A stretch of 64,000 nt of DNA from UBA2357 sp002344625. Its GTDB lineage: Bacteria > Pseudomonadota > Gammaproteobacteria > Burkholderiales > Rhodocyclaceae. The stretch covers positions 204,070 to 268,069 of the forward strand of contig CALKIH010000053.1 of assembly GCA_937995335.1 (NCBI GenBank), written 5' to 3'. Each line of letters opens with the position of its first letter. Positions within the stretch are counted from its first letter, which is position 1. Below the pieces are notes generated by a model. It saw only the letters and a program-made list of their open reading frames with translations. It did no database searches and was not told where the DNA came from. Positions 9,773-18,630 of the stretch are shown one piece after another. A program made the position numbers and the translations under genes.

Positions 9773-11605
9773 ATGACTTCTGAAATGGCCTGGGTCTTCG
9801 GCCTGCTCGCGGCCTGCATCGGCTGCTTCATCGCGAATCGCCCGCGCATGGATGTGGTCGCGCTGATCGCGCTCGTCGCGCTGGTGGTCAGCGGCACCCT
9901 CGAGGTCGGCGAAGCGCTCGCCGGCTTCAGCGAGCCGAGCGTGATCCTGATCGCCGCCTTCTTCGTGATCGGCGAAGGCCTGGTGCGGACCGGAGTCGCG
10001 CATCTCGTCGGCGAGTGGCTGGTGGCCCGGGCCGGCAACAGCGAGACCCGCTTGCTGACATTGCTGATGCTGGCAGTCGCCGGGTTGGGATCGGTGATGA
10101 GTTCGACCGGCGTGGTGGCATTGTTCATCCCGGTCGCGCTGAGCGTCGCTAGGCGCATCGAGGCGGCGCCCGGGCGGCTGATGATGCCGCTCGCGTTCGC
10201 CGGCCTGATCAGCGGCATGCTCACCCTGGTCGGGACGCCCCCCAACATGGTGGTCAACAGCGAGCTCGCACGCGCCGGCCACGTCGGTTTCGCCTTTTTC
10301 GATTTCACCCCGACCGGCCTGATCGTGCTCGCGCTGGGCATCGCCTACATGCTGATCGCACGCCGCTGGCTGGCCGACCAGGCGCCGAAACAACCCGGGT
10401 CGCAGCGGCGCCAGCGGCGGCTGCGCGAGCTCGCGGACGACTATCGGCTGGTCGATAGCGCGCGCCGCATGCTGGTTTCGCAGGCTTCGCCGATGCTCGG
10501 CCGCACCCTGGGCGAACTGCAGCTGCGGGCGCGCTTCGGCGCCAATGTGGTTGCCATCGAACGCCAGCGCCAGTTCGGGCGCGTGATGCTGACCACGTCG
10601 GCCAACCGGGAGATTCTCGCGGGCGACATCCTGCTGGTGCACTTCGCCAATACCGACATCGACTTCGAACGCTTCCGCGCCGACATGCGCTTGCAGGAGC
10701 GCGCCTTCAGAAGCGACTACTTCGCCGACCTGACCCGCGAGATCGGCCTCGCCGAACTGATCATCCCGCCCGGATCGAGCTTGATCGGCAAGTCGATACT
10801 CGCGCTGCGCCTGCGCTCGCAGCGCGGGCTCAACGTCATGGGCTTGCGCCGCAACGGGAATCCGCTCGGCGACGAGTTCCCGCATGAAAAACTGAAGATG
10901 GGCGACACCCTGCTGATCGCCGGCACCTGGAAGTCGATCCGGCTGCTGCAGACCGAAGCCAGCGACTTTCTGGTGCTCAGCCTGCCGGCCGAGATCCACG
11001 ACGTCGCGCCGGCCGCGCACCGTGCGCCGCTCGCGCTGCTGAGCCTGGCGATCACGATCGGGCTGATGATCGCCGGCGCCGTGCCGAACGTCATTGCCGC
11101 GCTGATCGGCTGCCTGCTGATGGGTGCATTCCGGTGCATCGACATGGACAGCGCCTATCGTTCGATTCACTGGCAAAGCCTGATCCTGATCGTCGGCATG
11201 CTGCCTTTCGCCGCGGCCCTGCAGAAAACCGGCGGCATCGATCTCGTGGTCAACGGCCTGATCGCGTTGAGCGGCGAAGGCTCGCCCAGGGCCGCGCTCG
11301 CGACCCTGTTCGTGCTCACCGCGGCGGTCGGCCTGTTCATCTCGAACACCGCCACCGCGGTGCTGATGGCGCCGATCGGCATCGGCCTGGCCCAGCAGCT
11401 CGGCGCCTCGCCCTATCCGTTCGCGATGACGGTGGCGCTCGCAGCATCGGCCGCCTTCATGACGCCGGTGTCGTCCCCGGTCAACACCCTGGTCCTCGGC
11501 CCGGGCAACTACCGTTTCGGCGACTTCGTCCGCATCGGTGTACCGTTCACGGTGCTGGTCCTGCTGGTATGCGTCGGCGTGCTGCCGGTGCTGTTTCCGT
11601 TCTGA
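9773..11605 (+). CDS. SLC13-type permease with two TrkA-C (RCK-C) domains
   Basis: 610 residues from ATG 9773; the frame stays open upstream, but the membrane protein starts here (MTSEMAWVFGLLAACIGCF). The N-terminal half is a helix-rich transporter block with VGTPPNMVVNS, the conserved signature of the DASS/SLC13 anion symporters. Two cytoplasmic TrkA-C domains follow at roughly residues 225-300 and 330-405 (ASPMLGRTLGELQLRARFG and GSSLIGKSILALRLRS). The C-terminal half holds the second transporter repeat, with SNTATAVLMAPIG and TPVSSPVNTLVLGPGNY. This architecture is common in proteins annotated as sodium/sulfate or dicarboxylate symporters. The substrate cannot be read from the sequence. 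No strong ribosome-binding site is visible. Confidence 0.88.
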   Translation: MTSEMAWVFGLLAACIGCFIANRPRMDVVALIALVALVVSGTLEVGEALAGFSEPSVILIAAFFVIGEGLVRTGVAHLVGEWLVARAGNSETRLLTLLMLAVAGLGSVMSSTGVVALFIPVALSVARRIEAAPGRLMMPLAFAGLISGMLTLVGTPPNMVVNSELARAGHVGFAFFDFTPTGLIVLALGIAYMLIARRWLADQAPKQPGSQRRQRRLRELADDYRLVDSARRMLVSQASPMLGRTLGELQLRARFGANVVAIERQRQFGRVMLTTSANREILAGDILLVHFANTDIDFERFRADMRLQERAFRSDYFADLTREIGLAELIIPPGSSLIGKSILALRLRSQRGLNVMGLRRNGNPLGDEFPHEKLKMGDTLLIAGTWKSIRLLQTEASDFLVLSLPAEIHDVAPAAHRAPLALLSLAITIGLMIAGAVPNVIAALIGCLLMGAFRCIDMDSAYRSIHWQSLILIVGMLPFAAALQKTGGIDLVVNGLIALSGEGSPRAALATLFVLTAAVGLFISNTATAVLMAPIGIGLAQQLGASPYPFAMTVALAASAAFMTPVSSPVNTLVLGPGNYRFGDFVRIGVPFTVLVLLVCVGVLPVLFPF

Positions 11606-11636
11606 GTGCCGCCGCGGCGCATTGCGCCGGCCCGGA

Positions 11637-12281
11637 TCAGTCCGCCGGGCGCAGCACGAACACCACCTGGCCGGTGGCGGCACCCTGGTCGGTGCGAAAG
11701 TCGATCCAGCGGCATGCCTCCGGATCGCGGTCCACCGGATCGCGGCGCTCGCGGGCCGTGCCCAGCTCGTCCTTCCAGTAAGTCTGGGTCACCAGCGCGC
11801 GGTGACCATCGGCGACGATCCGCCAGTGCAGGTGGCGCCTGCGGCTGCCGTAGTGCGCCGGCACGATGCTGGTGAACGTGAACCTGCCGTCGCCATCACA
11901 GACGACCTGGCCACGCAGATTGATTTCGTCGGCGCGATAGCGGGCGATGTCGCCGCTGTTCTCCGGGTGGTAGCGGCCTTCGCTGTCGGCATGCCACAGC
12001 TCGACGCGTGCGCCTGCCTGCACGCGGCGCCCATCGCGGCCGCCCAGTACGATTCCGTCCACACGCAAGGGCGTGCCCGGCATGCGCAACAGGTTGATGT
12101 CCATCGCCGCCGGCGAATTGGCCACGTAGAAGGGGCCGGCGGTGGTGCTGCCGGTGGGACCGCAGGTGACGCAGTCGGCGGGCAGGCACAGGCCGGCGGC
12201 CGTGCTCGCGAATGCACGCGGGCCGGCGGCGAGCAGCAGGCCCGCGCCCAGCGAGGTGATCAGGGTACGGCGGTCGGTCAT
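11637..12281 (-). CDS. Tat-exported intradiol dioxygenase-family protein
   Basis: 214 residues from ATG 12281; the longer frame to 12464 overlaps the divergent exporter gene and is rejected. The N-terminus TDRRTLITSLGAGLLLAAG is a twin-arginine signal, implying periplasmic location. The core matches intradiol ring-cleavage dioxygenases (protocatechuate 3,4-dioxygenase beta type). Likely non-haem Fe(III) ligands are Tyr104 (SEGRYHPE), Tyr144 and His150/His152 (PAHYGSRRRHLHW). Intradiol enzymes open catechol-type rings with O2. Several exported homologues lack a known substrate, and no other aromatic-degradation genes lie nearby, so the role is open. Confidence 0.85.
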   Translation of the reverse strand: MTDRRTLITSLGAGLLLAAGPRAFASTAAGLCLPADCVTCGPTGSTTAGPFYVANSPAAMDINLLRMPGTPLRVDGIVLGGRDGRRVQAGARVELWHADSEGRYHPENSGDIARYRADEINLRGQVVCDGDGRFTFTSIVPAHYGSRRRHLHWRIVADGHRALVTQTYWKDELGTARERRDPVDRDPEACRWIDFRTDQGAATGQVVFVLRPAD

Positions 12282-12444
12282 GGCGGCGGCTCCGGGGGAT
12301 GTCTCGCTTTGTTCCGATCGCGGCACACAGGTTCCGTACGCACGGAACGATCGCGCGCGGGCGTGGGGCGGCGTGCGGGCGTTTTGACTGATCGGGCCGA
12401 TCACTGCAGAATCGGCGGCCCGCATCCTCGACCCGAGATCCTGA

Positions 12445-13362
12445 TTGCTCGCCTCCACGTCCACTCACCGCTCCCCCTGGTCCCTTTCGCGCGCCGAATG
12501 GGTGTTGGTCGCCATCACGATGTTCTGGGGCGGAACCTTCATCACCGTCCAGCACGCGCTCAGCGTGACCGGGCCGATGTTCTTCGTCGGGCTGCGCTTC
12601 GCCACCGCCGCGCTGGTGATGGCCGTGCTGTCGGCGCGCATCCTGCGCGGGTTGACCTGGCTCGAGATCAAGGCGGGCTGCCTGATCGGGCTGGGCATCG
12701 CGCTCGGCTACGGCTTGCAGACGGTCGGCTTGCAGACCATCACCAGCAGCCAGTCGGCCTTCATCACCGCGCTGTACGTTCCGATCGTGCCGCTGCTGCA
12801 GTGGCTGATACTGCGCCGCCCACCGCGGCGGATGACGCTGGTGGGCGTCGCGATGGCCTTCGTCGGGCTGGTATTGCTGGCGGGGCCCGAGGGCAGCCAG
12901 CTCCGGCTGAGCCTCGGCGAGGTGCTGACCTTGCTGAGCGCACTGGCGATCGCGGCCGAGATCCTGCTGATCGGCACCTTCGCCGGCAAGGTCGATGTGC
13001 GGCGGGTGACCGTGGTGCAGCTCGCGGTGGCGTCGCTGTGCGGTTTCGCGGCGATGGCGCCGAGCGGTGAATCCGTGCCGCCGATGTCGATTCTGCTGCT
13101 CGCCAGCGCGTTGGGCCTGGGATTGGCGAGCGCGCTGATCCAGTTCGGCATGAACTGGGCGCAGCGCTCGGTGTCGCCAACCCGCGCGACTCTGATCTAT
13201 GCCGGCGAGCCGGTCTGGGCCGGCCTGATCGGCCGCATCGCCGGCGAGCGCCTGCCGTTCCTGGGGCTGGTGGGCGGCGCGCTGATCGTCGCGAGCATCG
13301 TGGTCAGCCAGCTCGGCGGGCGGAACGGCAAGCCGCGCCAATCGCCCAGCGACGAGCACTGA
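12445..13362 (+). CDS. DMT/EamA-family transporter
   Basis: 305 residues with about ten hydrophobic helices and two EamA repeats. The first repeat begins WVLVAITMFWGGTFI and the second covers residues 155-290, including the family-typical SPTRATLIYAGEPVWAGLIG. The start is a TTG at 12445, since no ATG precedes the first helix; GAGATCC lies just upstream. Members of the drug/metabolite superfamily export metabolites or amino acids; the substrate is not evident. It is divergent from the dioxygenase gene, with about 160 bp between the starts, and convergent with the LysR gene. Confidence 0.85.
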   Translation: MLASTSTHRSPWSLSRAEWVLVAITMFWGGTFITVQHALSVTGPMFFVGLRFATAALVMAVLSARILRGLTWLEIKAGCLIGLGIALGYGLQTVGLQTITSSQSAFITALYVPIVPLLQWLILRRPPRRMTLVGVAMAFVGLVLLAGPEGSQLRLSLGEVLTLLSALAIAAEILLIGTFAGKVDVRRVTVVQLAVASLCGFAAMAPSGESVPPMSILLLASALGLGLASALIQFGMNWAQRSVSPTRATLIYAGEPVWAGLIGRIAGERLPFLGLVGGALIVASIVVSQLGGRNGKPRQSPSDEH

Positions 13363-13398
13363 CCGCGGCGGCCGGCCGCCGCCGCACGCCGCCGGCAC

Positions 13399-14304
13399 TC
13401 AATCGGCCGCCAACGCTTCGAACCGGTCCGCGAGGTGGTCGATCAGCGCCCGCACCGCGGGCAGCAGGCAGCGGCGCGACGGATAGACGACATGGATCAG
13501 CTGGCGCCGCGGCGCCCACCCGGGAAGCAGGCGGACGAGGCGGCCGGCCGCGAGGTCGCCGCCCAGCATCAGGGTCGGCAGCTGCACGACGCCGACGCCT
13601 GCGATCGCCGCGCGGTGCAGCGCGACCATGTCGCTGGTGATGAGCCGGGGCAGGTGGTGCAGGGTGGCTTCGGCGCCGTTCGGGCCGAACAGCGCCCACA
13701 GGTGCTCGTCCTGCGGCGGGCCGAGCGACAGGCTGGGAAAGGCAGCGAGATCGGCGGGGCCGGCCGGCAGGCCGTGAAGGCCGATCAGCGCGGGACTGGC
13801 GACCAGGCACTGGCCGCTTTCGGCGAGCACACGCAGCGCCAGGTCGCTGTCCTCCAGCGGCGGCGGGCGCACCCGGATCGCCAGGTCCAGCCGTTCGCTG
13901 ACCGGCGCCATCCTGCGATTGGTGGCTTCCAGATGTACCGTCACGCGCGGATGGCGCGCAAGAAACTCGGCCAGCATGCCCCCCACGTGCGCGTGCAGCA
14001 ACGCGATCGGACAACTCAGGCGCACCGTGCCCGCCGGCTCGGCACGGGTGGCGTCGACCGCCTCACGCGCGGCCTCGGCCTCGACAAGCATGGCACGGCA
14101 GTGCTCGTAAAAGGTCTGGCCCAGTTCGGTGACCGAGAAATGGCGGCTGGAGCGCTGCAGCAGACGGGCACCGAGGCGGTCTTCGAGCAGCGCGATACGG
14201 CGGCTGAGCTTGGACTTGGGCACGCCCAGGGCGCGACCCGCAGCGGCGAATCCACGATTCTCGACGACGCGGGCAAAGTAGTAGAAATCGTTGAGGTCTT
14301 CCAT
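13399..14304 (-). CDS. LysR-family transcriptional regulator
   Basis: 301 residues from ATG 14304, supported by CCGGAGCCAGGA upstream. The N-terminal winged helix-turn-helix is clear (FAAAGRALGVPKSKLSRRIA, about residues 18-37), followed by the linker helix and the periplasmic-binding-protein-like effector domain. It is divergently oriented to the first pirin gene, with 141 bp between the starts holding a 16-bp palindrome of T-N11-A type. This arrangement suggests that it controls itself and the pirin genes, the usual LysR layout. The inducer is unknown. Confidence 0.92.
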   Translation of the reverse strand: MEDLNDFYYFARVVENRGFAAAGRALGVPKSKLSRRIALLEDRLGARLLQRSSRHFSVTELGQTFYEHCRAMLVEAEAAREAVDATRAEPAGTVRLSCPIALLHAHVGGMLAEFLARHPRVTVHLEATNRRMAPVSERLDLAIRVRPPPLEDSDLALRVLAESGQCLVASPALIGLHGLPAGPADLAAFPSLSLGPPQDEHLWALFGPNGAEATLHHLPRLITSDMVALHRAAIAGVGVVQLPTLMLGGDLAAGRLVRLLPGWAPRRQLIHVVYPSRRCLLPAVRALIDHLADRFEALAAD

Positions 14305-14341
14305 TCCTGGCTCCGGGTAAGCGCTATGCGTCTGCGGCATT

Positions 14342-14357
14342 GTTCTATGAATGGAAC
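14342..14357. promoter_or_regulatory. Candidate LysR operator
   Basis: Imperfect palindrome GTTCTATGAATGGAAC, with arms GTTC/GAAC and an internal AT/AT. It fits the LysR T-N11-A rule and lies between the divergent LysR and pirin genes. This is a positional and symmetry argument only. Confidence 0.5.
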
Positions 14358-14445
14358 GCTGCATGTGAAATTTACGGACTTCCGGTGACGCCGTTTCAAA
14401 TCTACTGTTGACCCGTGCAACATCAATCCATGCAAGGAGGTCATC

Positions 14446-15345
14446 ATGAAGCGAGTCCTGGGTGTATACAGTGCGCCGCGTTCGCACTGGGTCGGCGACG
14501 GTTTCCCGGTGCGGTCGCTGTTCAGCTACGACAGCCACGGCAAGCAGCTGAGCCCGTTCCTGCTGCTCGACTACGCCGGCCCGGCGACGTTCGAGCCCAC
14601 CGCGCACCGCCGCGGCGTCGGCCAGCATCCCCACCGCGGCTTCGAGACAGTCACCATCGTGTATGCGGGCGAGGTGTCGCATCGCGACTCGACCGGTGCG
14701 GGCGGGGTGATCGGCGCGGGCGACGTGCAGTGGATGACGGCGGGCGCCGGCATTCTGCACGAGGAGTTCCATGGCGAGCGCTTCGCACGCAATGGCGGCG
14801 CGCTGGAGATGGTTCAACTGTGGGTCAACCTGCCGGCCCGCGACAAGCTCGCCCCGCCGCGCTATCAAGCCATCACCGCCGCGGATATCCCCACGGTGGC
14901 GCTGCCACAGAATGCCGGCACGGCGCGCATCATTGCCGGCGAGCTCGGCGGCAGGCGCGGCCCGGCGGCGACGTTTACGCCGATGAACGTGTGGGATCTG
15001 CGCCTGGCCCGCGGCGTCGAGACCGAACTTGCCCTGCCCGACGGCTGGACGGCCGCGCTGGTGGTCTTGCACGGCACGGTACAGGTCAATGGCCACGCGA
15101 TCGCCCGCGACGCACAGATGGTGGTGCTCGATCGCGCCGGCACAAGCCTGACCATCGAGGCCAACGGCGATGCCGTCGTGCTGCTGCTCGCCGGCGCGCC
15201 GATCGACGAACCCATCGTCGGCTACGGGCCTTTCGTGATGAACAGCCAGGCCGAGATCGCGGAGGCGATCGACGACTTCAACAGCGGCCGCTTCGGCGGC
15301 ATTCCGCACCCAACGCAAGCGGAACCCGCCCCCACAGCGCAATGA
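14446..15345 (+). CDS. Pirin-family protein (first copy)
   Basis: 299 residues; the start is fixed by a near-perfect AAGGAGGT 6 nt before ATG. It has the bicupin pirin fold. The N-terminal cupin carries the metal ligands of the family in order: His61 and His63 (GQHPHRGFET), His105 and Glu107 (AGAGILHEEFHGE). Pirins bind Fe; bacterial members include quercetin 2,3-dioxygenase-like enzymes and redox-responsive regulators. The gene lies behind a divergent LysR gene and 136 bp ahead of a second, diverged pirin, so the two may be co-transcribed. The native substrate cannot be predicted. Confidence 0.93.
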   Translation: MKRVLGVYSAPRSHWVGDGFPVRSLFSYDSHGKQLSPFLLLDYAGPATFEPTAHRRGVGQHPHRGFETVTIVYAGEVSHRDSTGAGGVIGAGDVQWMTAGAGILHEEFHGERFARNGGALEMVQLWVNLPARDKLAPPRYQAITAADIPTVALPQNAGTARIIAGELGGRRGPAATFTPMNVWDLRLARGVETELALPDGWTAALVVLHGTVQVNGHAIARDAQMVVLDRAGTSLTIEANGDAVVLLLAGAPIDEPIVGYGPFVMNSQAEIAEAIDDFNSGRFGGIPHPTQAEPAPTAQ

Positions 15346-15481
15346 GCCGGTGCACGGCGCGGGTTTCGGCAGCACCGCCCGGGCCGGCGGGCCCGGGCCG
15401 CACTACACTCCGGGGTGGCCGAGCGGCGCTGGCCGCGACGCGGCAACCCCACGGATACGACCCACCTGAGAGGATTCGACC

Positions 15482-16396
15482 ATGAGCAACGTCACCACCG
15501 AACTTGAACACGAATGCGCGGCCACCGATGGCTGTGATGCGATCGAACGCGTGCTGCGGCCGCGCGACAAGGACCTGGGCGGTTTTTCGGTACGCCGGCT
15601 GCTGCCGACCGCGCAACACAAGACGGTCGGGCCGTGGATCTTTTTCGACCACATGGGGCCGGCGGATTTTCCCGCCGGCCGGGGCATCGACGTGCGCCCG
15701 CACCCGCATGTGAATCTCGCCACGGTCACCTATCTGTTCGAGGGCGAGATCCTGCACCGCGACTCGCTCGGCAGCCTCCAGCCGATACGCCCGGGCGACA
15801 TCAACCTGATGGTGGCCGGCCGCGGCATCGTCCATTCCGAGCGCGAACGCCCGGAACACACCGCCGTGCCCCATCGTCTGCACGGCCTGCAGCTGTGGCT
15901 GGCGCTACCCGAGGCCGACGAAGAGATCGAACCGGCCTTCCACCACTACCCCTCGGCGGACATCCCGGCGCTCGACATCGGCGGCGTGCCGGTGCGGGTC
16001 ATGATGGGTAGCGCCTGGGGCGCCCACTCGCCGGTGCGCATCTTCGCCGACACGCTGTACGTCGAGGCCCACCTGCAGCCGGGCCAGAAACTGCTACTGC
16101 CGGACGCCCCGGAGCGCGCGGTATACGTCGCGCACGGCGGGCTGAAAGCGCACGGCGTGGACATCCCCGAACACGCACTGGCGATCGTCGCGGACCAGCC
16201 GGGCGTGGTGGTGGAAGCCACGGTGGAATCCCGCATCGCGCTGATCGGCGGCGCACCGGTGGGCAAGCGCTTCATCGACTGGAACTTCGTCTCCAGCCGC
16301 AAGGCGCGCATCGAACAGGCCAAGAGCGACTGGCGCGCGGGCCGCTTCCCCAAAGTGCCCGGGGACGAGGTGGAGTTCATTCCATTGCCGGAATAG
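15482..16396 (+). CDS. Pirin-family protein (second copy)
   Basis: 304 residues; TGAGAGGA precedes the ATG. Metal-binding residues of the first cupin are conserved: His74 and His76 (VRPHPHVNLA), His118 and Glu120 (GRGIVHSERE). The sequence clearly differs from the upstream pirin, especially in the C-terminal cupin, so this looks like an old paralogue or a separately acquired subtype and not a recent duplication. It is probably read with the first pirin from the LysR-controlled region. The enzymatic role is unknown. Confidence 0.93.
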   Translation: MSNVTTELEHECAATDGCDAIERVLRPRDKDLGGFSVRRLLPTAQHKTVGPWIFFDHMGPADFPAGRGIDVRPHPHVNLATVTYLFEGEILHRDSLGSLQPIRPGDINLMVAGRGIVHSERERPEHTAVPHRLHGLQLWLALPEADEEIEPAFHHYPSADIPALDIGGVPVRVMMGSAWGAHSPVRIFADTLYVEAHLQPGQKLLLPDAPERAVYVAHGGLKAHGVDIPEHALAIVADQPGVVVEATVESRIALIGGAPVGKRFIDWNFVSSRKARIEQAKSDWRAGRFPKVPGDEVEFIPLPE

Positions 16397-16455
16397 CGAC
16401 GATCGGTATGGCATCGTGCTCGCGGGACCGGGCTGAGGACGGCGCCGGCCCGGTT

Positions 16456-17028
16456 TCAGCACCATTGCGCTTCGCATGGTATGCCATCGTTATCGCCGTC
16501 CATCAGCGTGCCTGGGCAGTTTCTCTGGAAATAAGTCGCCTCCTCGCAAGAAGTCATCTGCGAACAATGCGTACGGCCATCGCAGCGAAACGCACTCGCC
16601 CGCGGCGTTTCGGCTACCGGCGTACGGGTGAACGGCGACACTGCACCATCCAGATTGACTGAGCTGTCCGGGGTGTACCAGGCCATGAAATCGCCACCAA
16701 AGCGGTCATAGCCAACTGCCAACAACGCGATCACCAACAACGGCAGCAAACGTCCGAACAGACCACGCCTGGGGCGGGATTGCGCCGGCGGGCGGGGCGC
16801 GGGGCGGGCGGACGACGCCCGCTGCGGCCTGGTCAACGCCGTTGCCCGCTTGCGCCCATCCGGGCCGGTCTCGATCTCGAAACCCAGGATTTCGCCTACG
16901 CGCGGTCGCTGCCCGTCACGCGGGAAAGCCGAAACATGCACGAAAATCTCCGCGCCGCCCTGCGCGGGTGTAATGAAGCCAAAGCCGCGATCGTCGTTCC
17001 ATTTGCTCAGGGTACCGTGGATTTTCAT
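16456..17028 (-). CDS. Cold-shock domain, membrane segment, Excalibur domain protein
   Basis: 190 residues with three modules. Residues 1-68 are a cold-shock domain with RNP1 (KWNDDRGFGFI) and RNP2 (IFVHVSAF). An Arg/Pro linker and one transmembrane helix (about 90-107) follow. Residues 147-190 form an Excalibur calcium-binding domain: Cys149, Cys155, Cys161, Cys171, the loop DGDNDG and Cys185. Cold-shock plus membrane segment is a known architecture, but the C-terminal module is more often DUF1294 or a nuclease. The topology puts the nucleic-acid-binding part inside and the Excalibur part in the periplasm. The function is unknown. The upstream Shine-Dalgarno (GTGAAGAA) is weak. Confidence 0.88.
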   Translation of the reverse strand: MKIHGTLSKWNDDRGFGFITPAQGGAEIFVHVSAFPRDGQRPRVGEILGFEIETGPDGRKRATALTRPQRASSARPAPRPPAQSRPRRGLFGRLLPLLVIALLAVGYDRFGGDFMAWYTPDSSVNLDGAVSPFTRTPVAETPRASAFRCDGRTHCSQMTSCEEATYFQRNCPGTLMDGDNDGIPCEAQWC

Positions 17029-17241
17029 GTTTCTTCACGGAAGGGCTTCGGATCTGCTTCCAGGTTGAACGGCGACGCAGGGATTACCGGGCTACCACAA
17101 TTACGCATATATCGTTACCCCAAACTCGATGTAATCATTCGAACATCCCAACACGGTCTGGTTTTCGCTATCGACTACGAAACGGGCCGGTGGACGACGG
17201 CGCATAATGTCATACGCCTAGATTGGCAAAATCTTGGTATC

Positions 17242-18456
17242 ATGATCGATGTTATGGTCATTTGTCCGATGCCATCGGCGAACCGGAACAGGCAGCGTAT
17301 ACCCGAATCTGTATCAGATCACTCACAATGGAATCAAACCGTGGATTCTTCTGTCATCCAGGAACCGCATCGATCCTTTTTCAAGGATTTTATTCTGAGT
17401 AATTACTCCGATCCAGGCCGGTTTAATGATGAAATCGCTAAGGATGACGAAATGTTCTACAAGGCGATCGTCCCCGGCTACGCGAATGTGGGGGATGCGT
17501 ACCTTGCATACATGCAATCGGGAAAGCGAATGCTGGACGCACTTAGCCAGTTGATCAGGTTCAATTTTGGGGATGAGTTCGCAAACAAGTCAATACTTGA
17601 ATTTGCCTGTGGATATGGCCGCTTTACGCGCCATCTCGTAATGAGGCACCCGACGGATAGAACAGTCGTCTCCGACATATACCGCGGTGCAGTAGATTGG
17701 CAAAACGAAAAGAATGGGATGACCGGTATATATTCAGTGGCAAAACCCGAGGATTTTGCGCTGATATCCAAGTTTGACGTCATATTCGTGGGTTCCCTGT
17801 TCAGCCATCTCCCCAAAGATCTTTTCGTGGGCTGGCTCGATCGCCTGTTCCGAATGCTTTCACCGGACGGGTTCATTGCGTTCAGTGTACATGACGTGCA
17901 TCTGGCTCCAAACACGGCTGCAGATTTCGTCTATGACCGTTCGAGCGAAAGCGCTAGCCTTTCGCACGATATCTACGGAATGACATATGTTTCGGAAGGC
18001 TATGTACGGGAGGCGATTGAACAGGCATGCGGACCAGGCAAGGTGTATCGACGATATTTCAAGGGCCTCTATGAGAATCAAGATCTTTACGTCGTCCCGA
18101 AATCCAATGCGGCATCCTGGGCTGGATTTCAACTGCAGCCTTCGCCCATCGGTGGATCTTTGTTCGCAAAACGTGATGGCGATAGATTCATGGGGTCCGG
18201 CTGGGCATTGAATATTGGCGCAGAATCTGAGATTGAGAACGTCACGGTAATCGTTGGCGGTCGCGCCATCGATACCGTTTACACCACACCCGATGATACG
18301 GGCGAGATTGCGAAATACTTTCCGGGCATTCAATCCAGGCCGGTGCACTTTAAGGTGGACCTGCCCATTGGCGCATTCCCGAAGAAATCGGTTGTAAAGT
18401 GCCGCGTTACAAGCGGCCTGCATCAAACTTTCGACGTCTACCTCGGCCTGACATGA
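17242..18456 (+). CDS. Class I SAM-dependent methyltransferase, lower-G+C gene
   Basis: About 404 residues from ATG 17242. The start is uncertain: ATG 17269 and GTG 17341 are in frame and none has a strong ribosome-binding site. The Rossmann motif I is visible as ILEFACGYGRFTRHL, with an acidic strand at VVSDIYRGA and post-motif FDVIFVGSLFSHLPKDL, typical of methyltransferase domain 11/25 families. A C-terminal region of about 120 residues (after NAASWAGFQL) is beta-rich and unassigned. Base composition is plainly more AT-rich than the neighbours and codon use is relaxed (TAT, AAA and ATA are frequent), which points to horizontal transfer. Such enzymes are often found with surface-glycan genes, but none are adjacent. 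Confidence 0.8.
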   Translation: MIDVMVICPMPSANRNRQRIPESVSDHSQWNQTVDSSVIQEPHRSFFKDFILSNYSDPGRFNDEIAKDDEMFYKAIVPGYANVGDAYLAYMQSGKRMLDALSQLIRFNFGDEFANKSILEFACGYGRFTRHLVMRHPTDRTVVSDIYRGAVDWQNEKNGMTGIYSVAKPEDFALISKFDVIFVGSLFSHLPKDLFVGWLDRLFRMLSPDGFIAFSVHDVHLAPNTAADFVYDRSSESASLSHDIYGMTYVSEGYVREAIEQACGPGKVYRRYFKGLYENQDLYVVPKSNAASWAGFQLQPSPIGGSLFAKRDGDRFMGSGWALNIGAESEIENVTVIVGGRAIDTVYTTPDDTGEIAKYFPGIQSRPVHFKVDLPIGAFPKKSVVKCRVTSGLHQTFDVYLGLT

Positions 18457-18630
18457 TCACTCAAAGTGGCGCTCCCGGAGATCAGCCATGGCGACGGGGT
18501 GGCCCGGCAGGCGGGTAGGCCACACCGGCGACAGGCAGTTTTCTTCAGCACGCTGTCGCCGCCACATCACCACGCGCCGTTCATTGCCGTTCTGCGCCCC
18601 AGTCAGACCGACTCCGGCCCGGTCCATCAT
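18457..18630 (-). CDS. Possible small ORF coupled to dmeR
   Basis: 57-codon frame whose ATG overlaps the dmeR stop as ATGA, the pattern of translational coupling. The product is Arg-rich (MMDRAGVGLTGAQNG...) and resembles nothing I recognise. In high-G+C DNA such frames arise by chance, so it is listed only because of the exact overlap. If it is not a gene, the stretch is plain intergenic DNA. Confidence 0.2.
   Translation of the reverse strand: MMDRAGVGLTGAQNGNERRVVMWRRQRAEENCLSPVWPTRLPGHPVAMADLRERHFE

Noticed and set aside
14304..15375. Longer LysR reading frame up to 15375
   Set aside because: The extension covers the pirin gene in antisense; the start at 14304 has a good ribosome-binding site and the normal LysR N-terminus.
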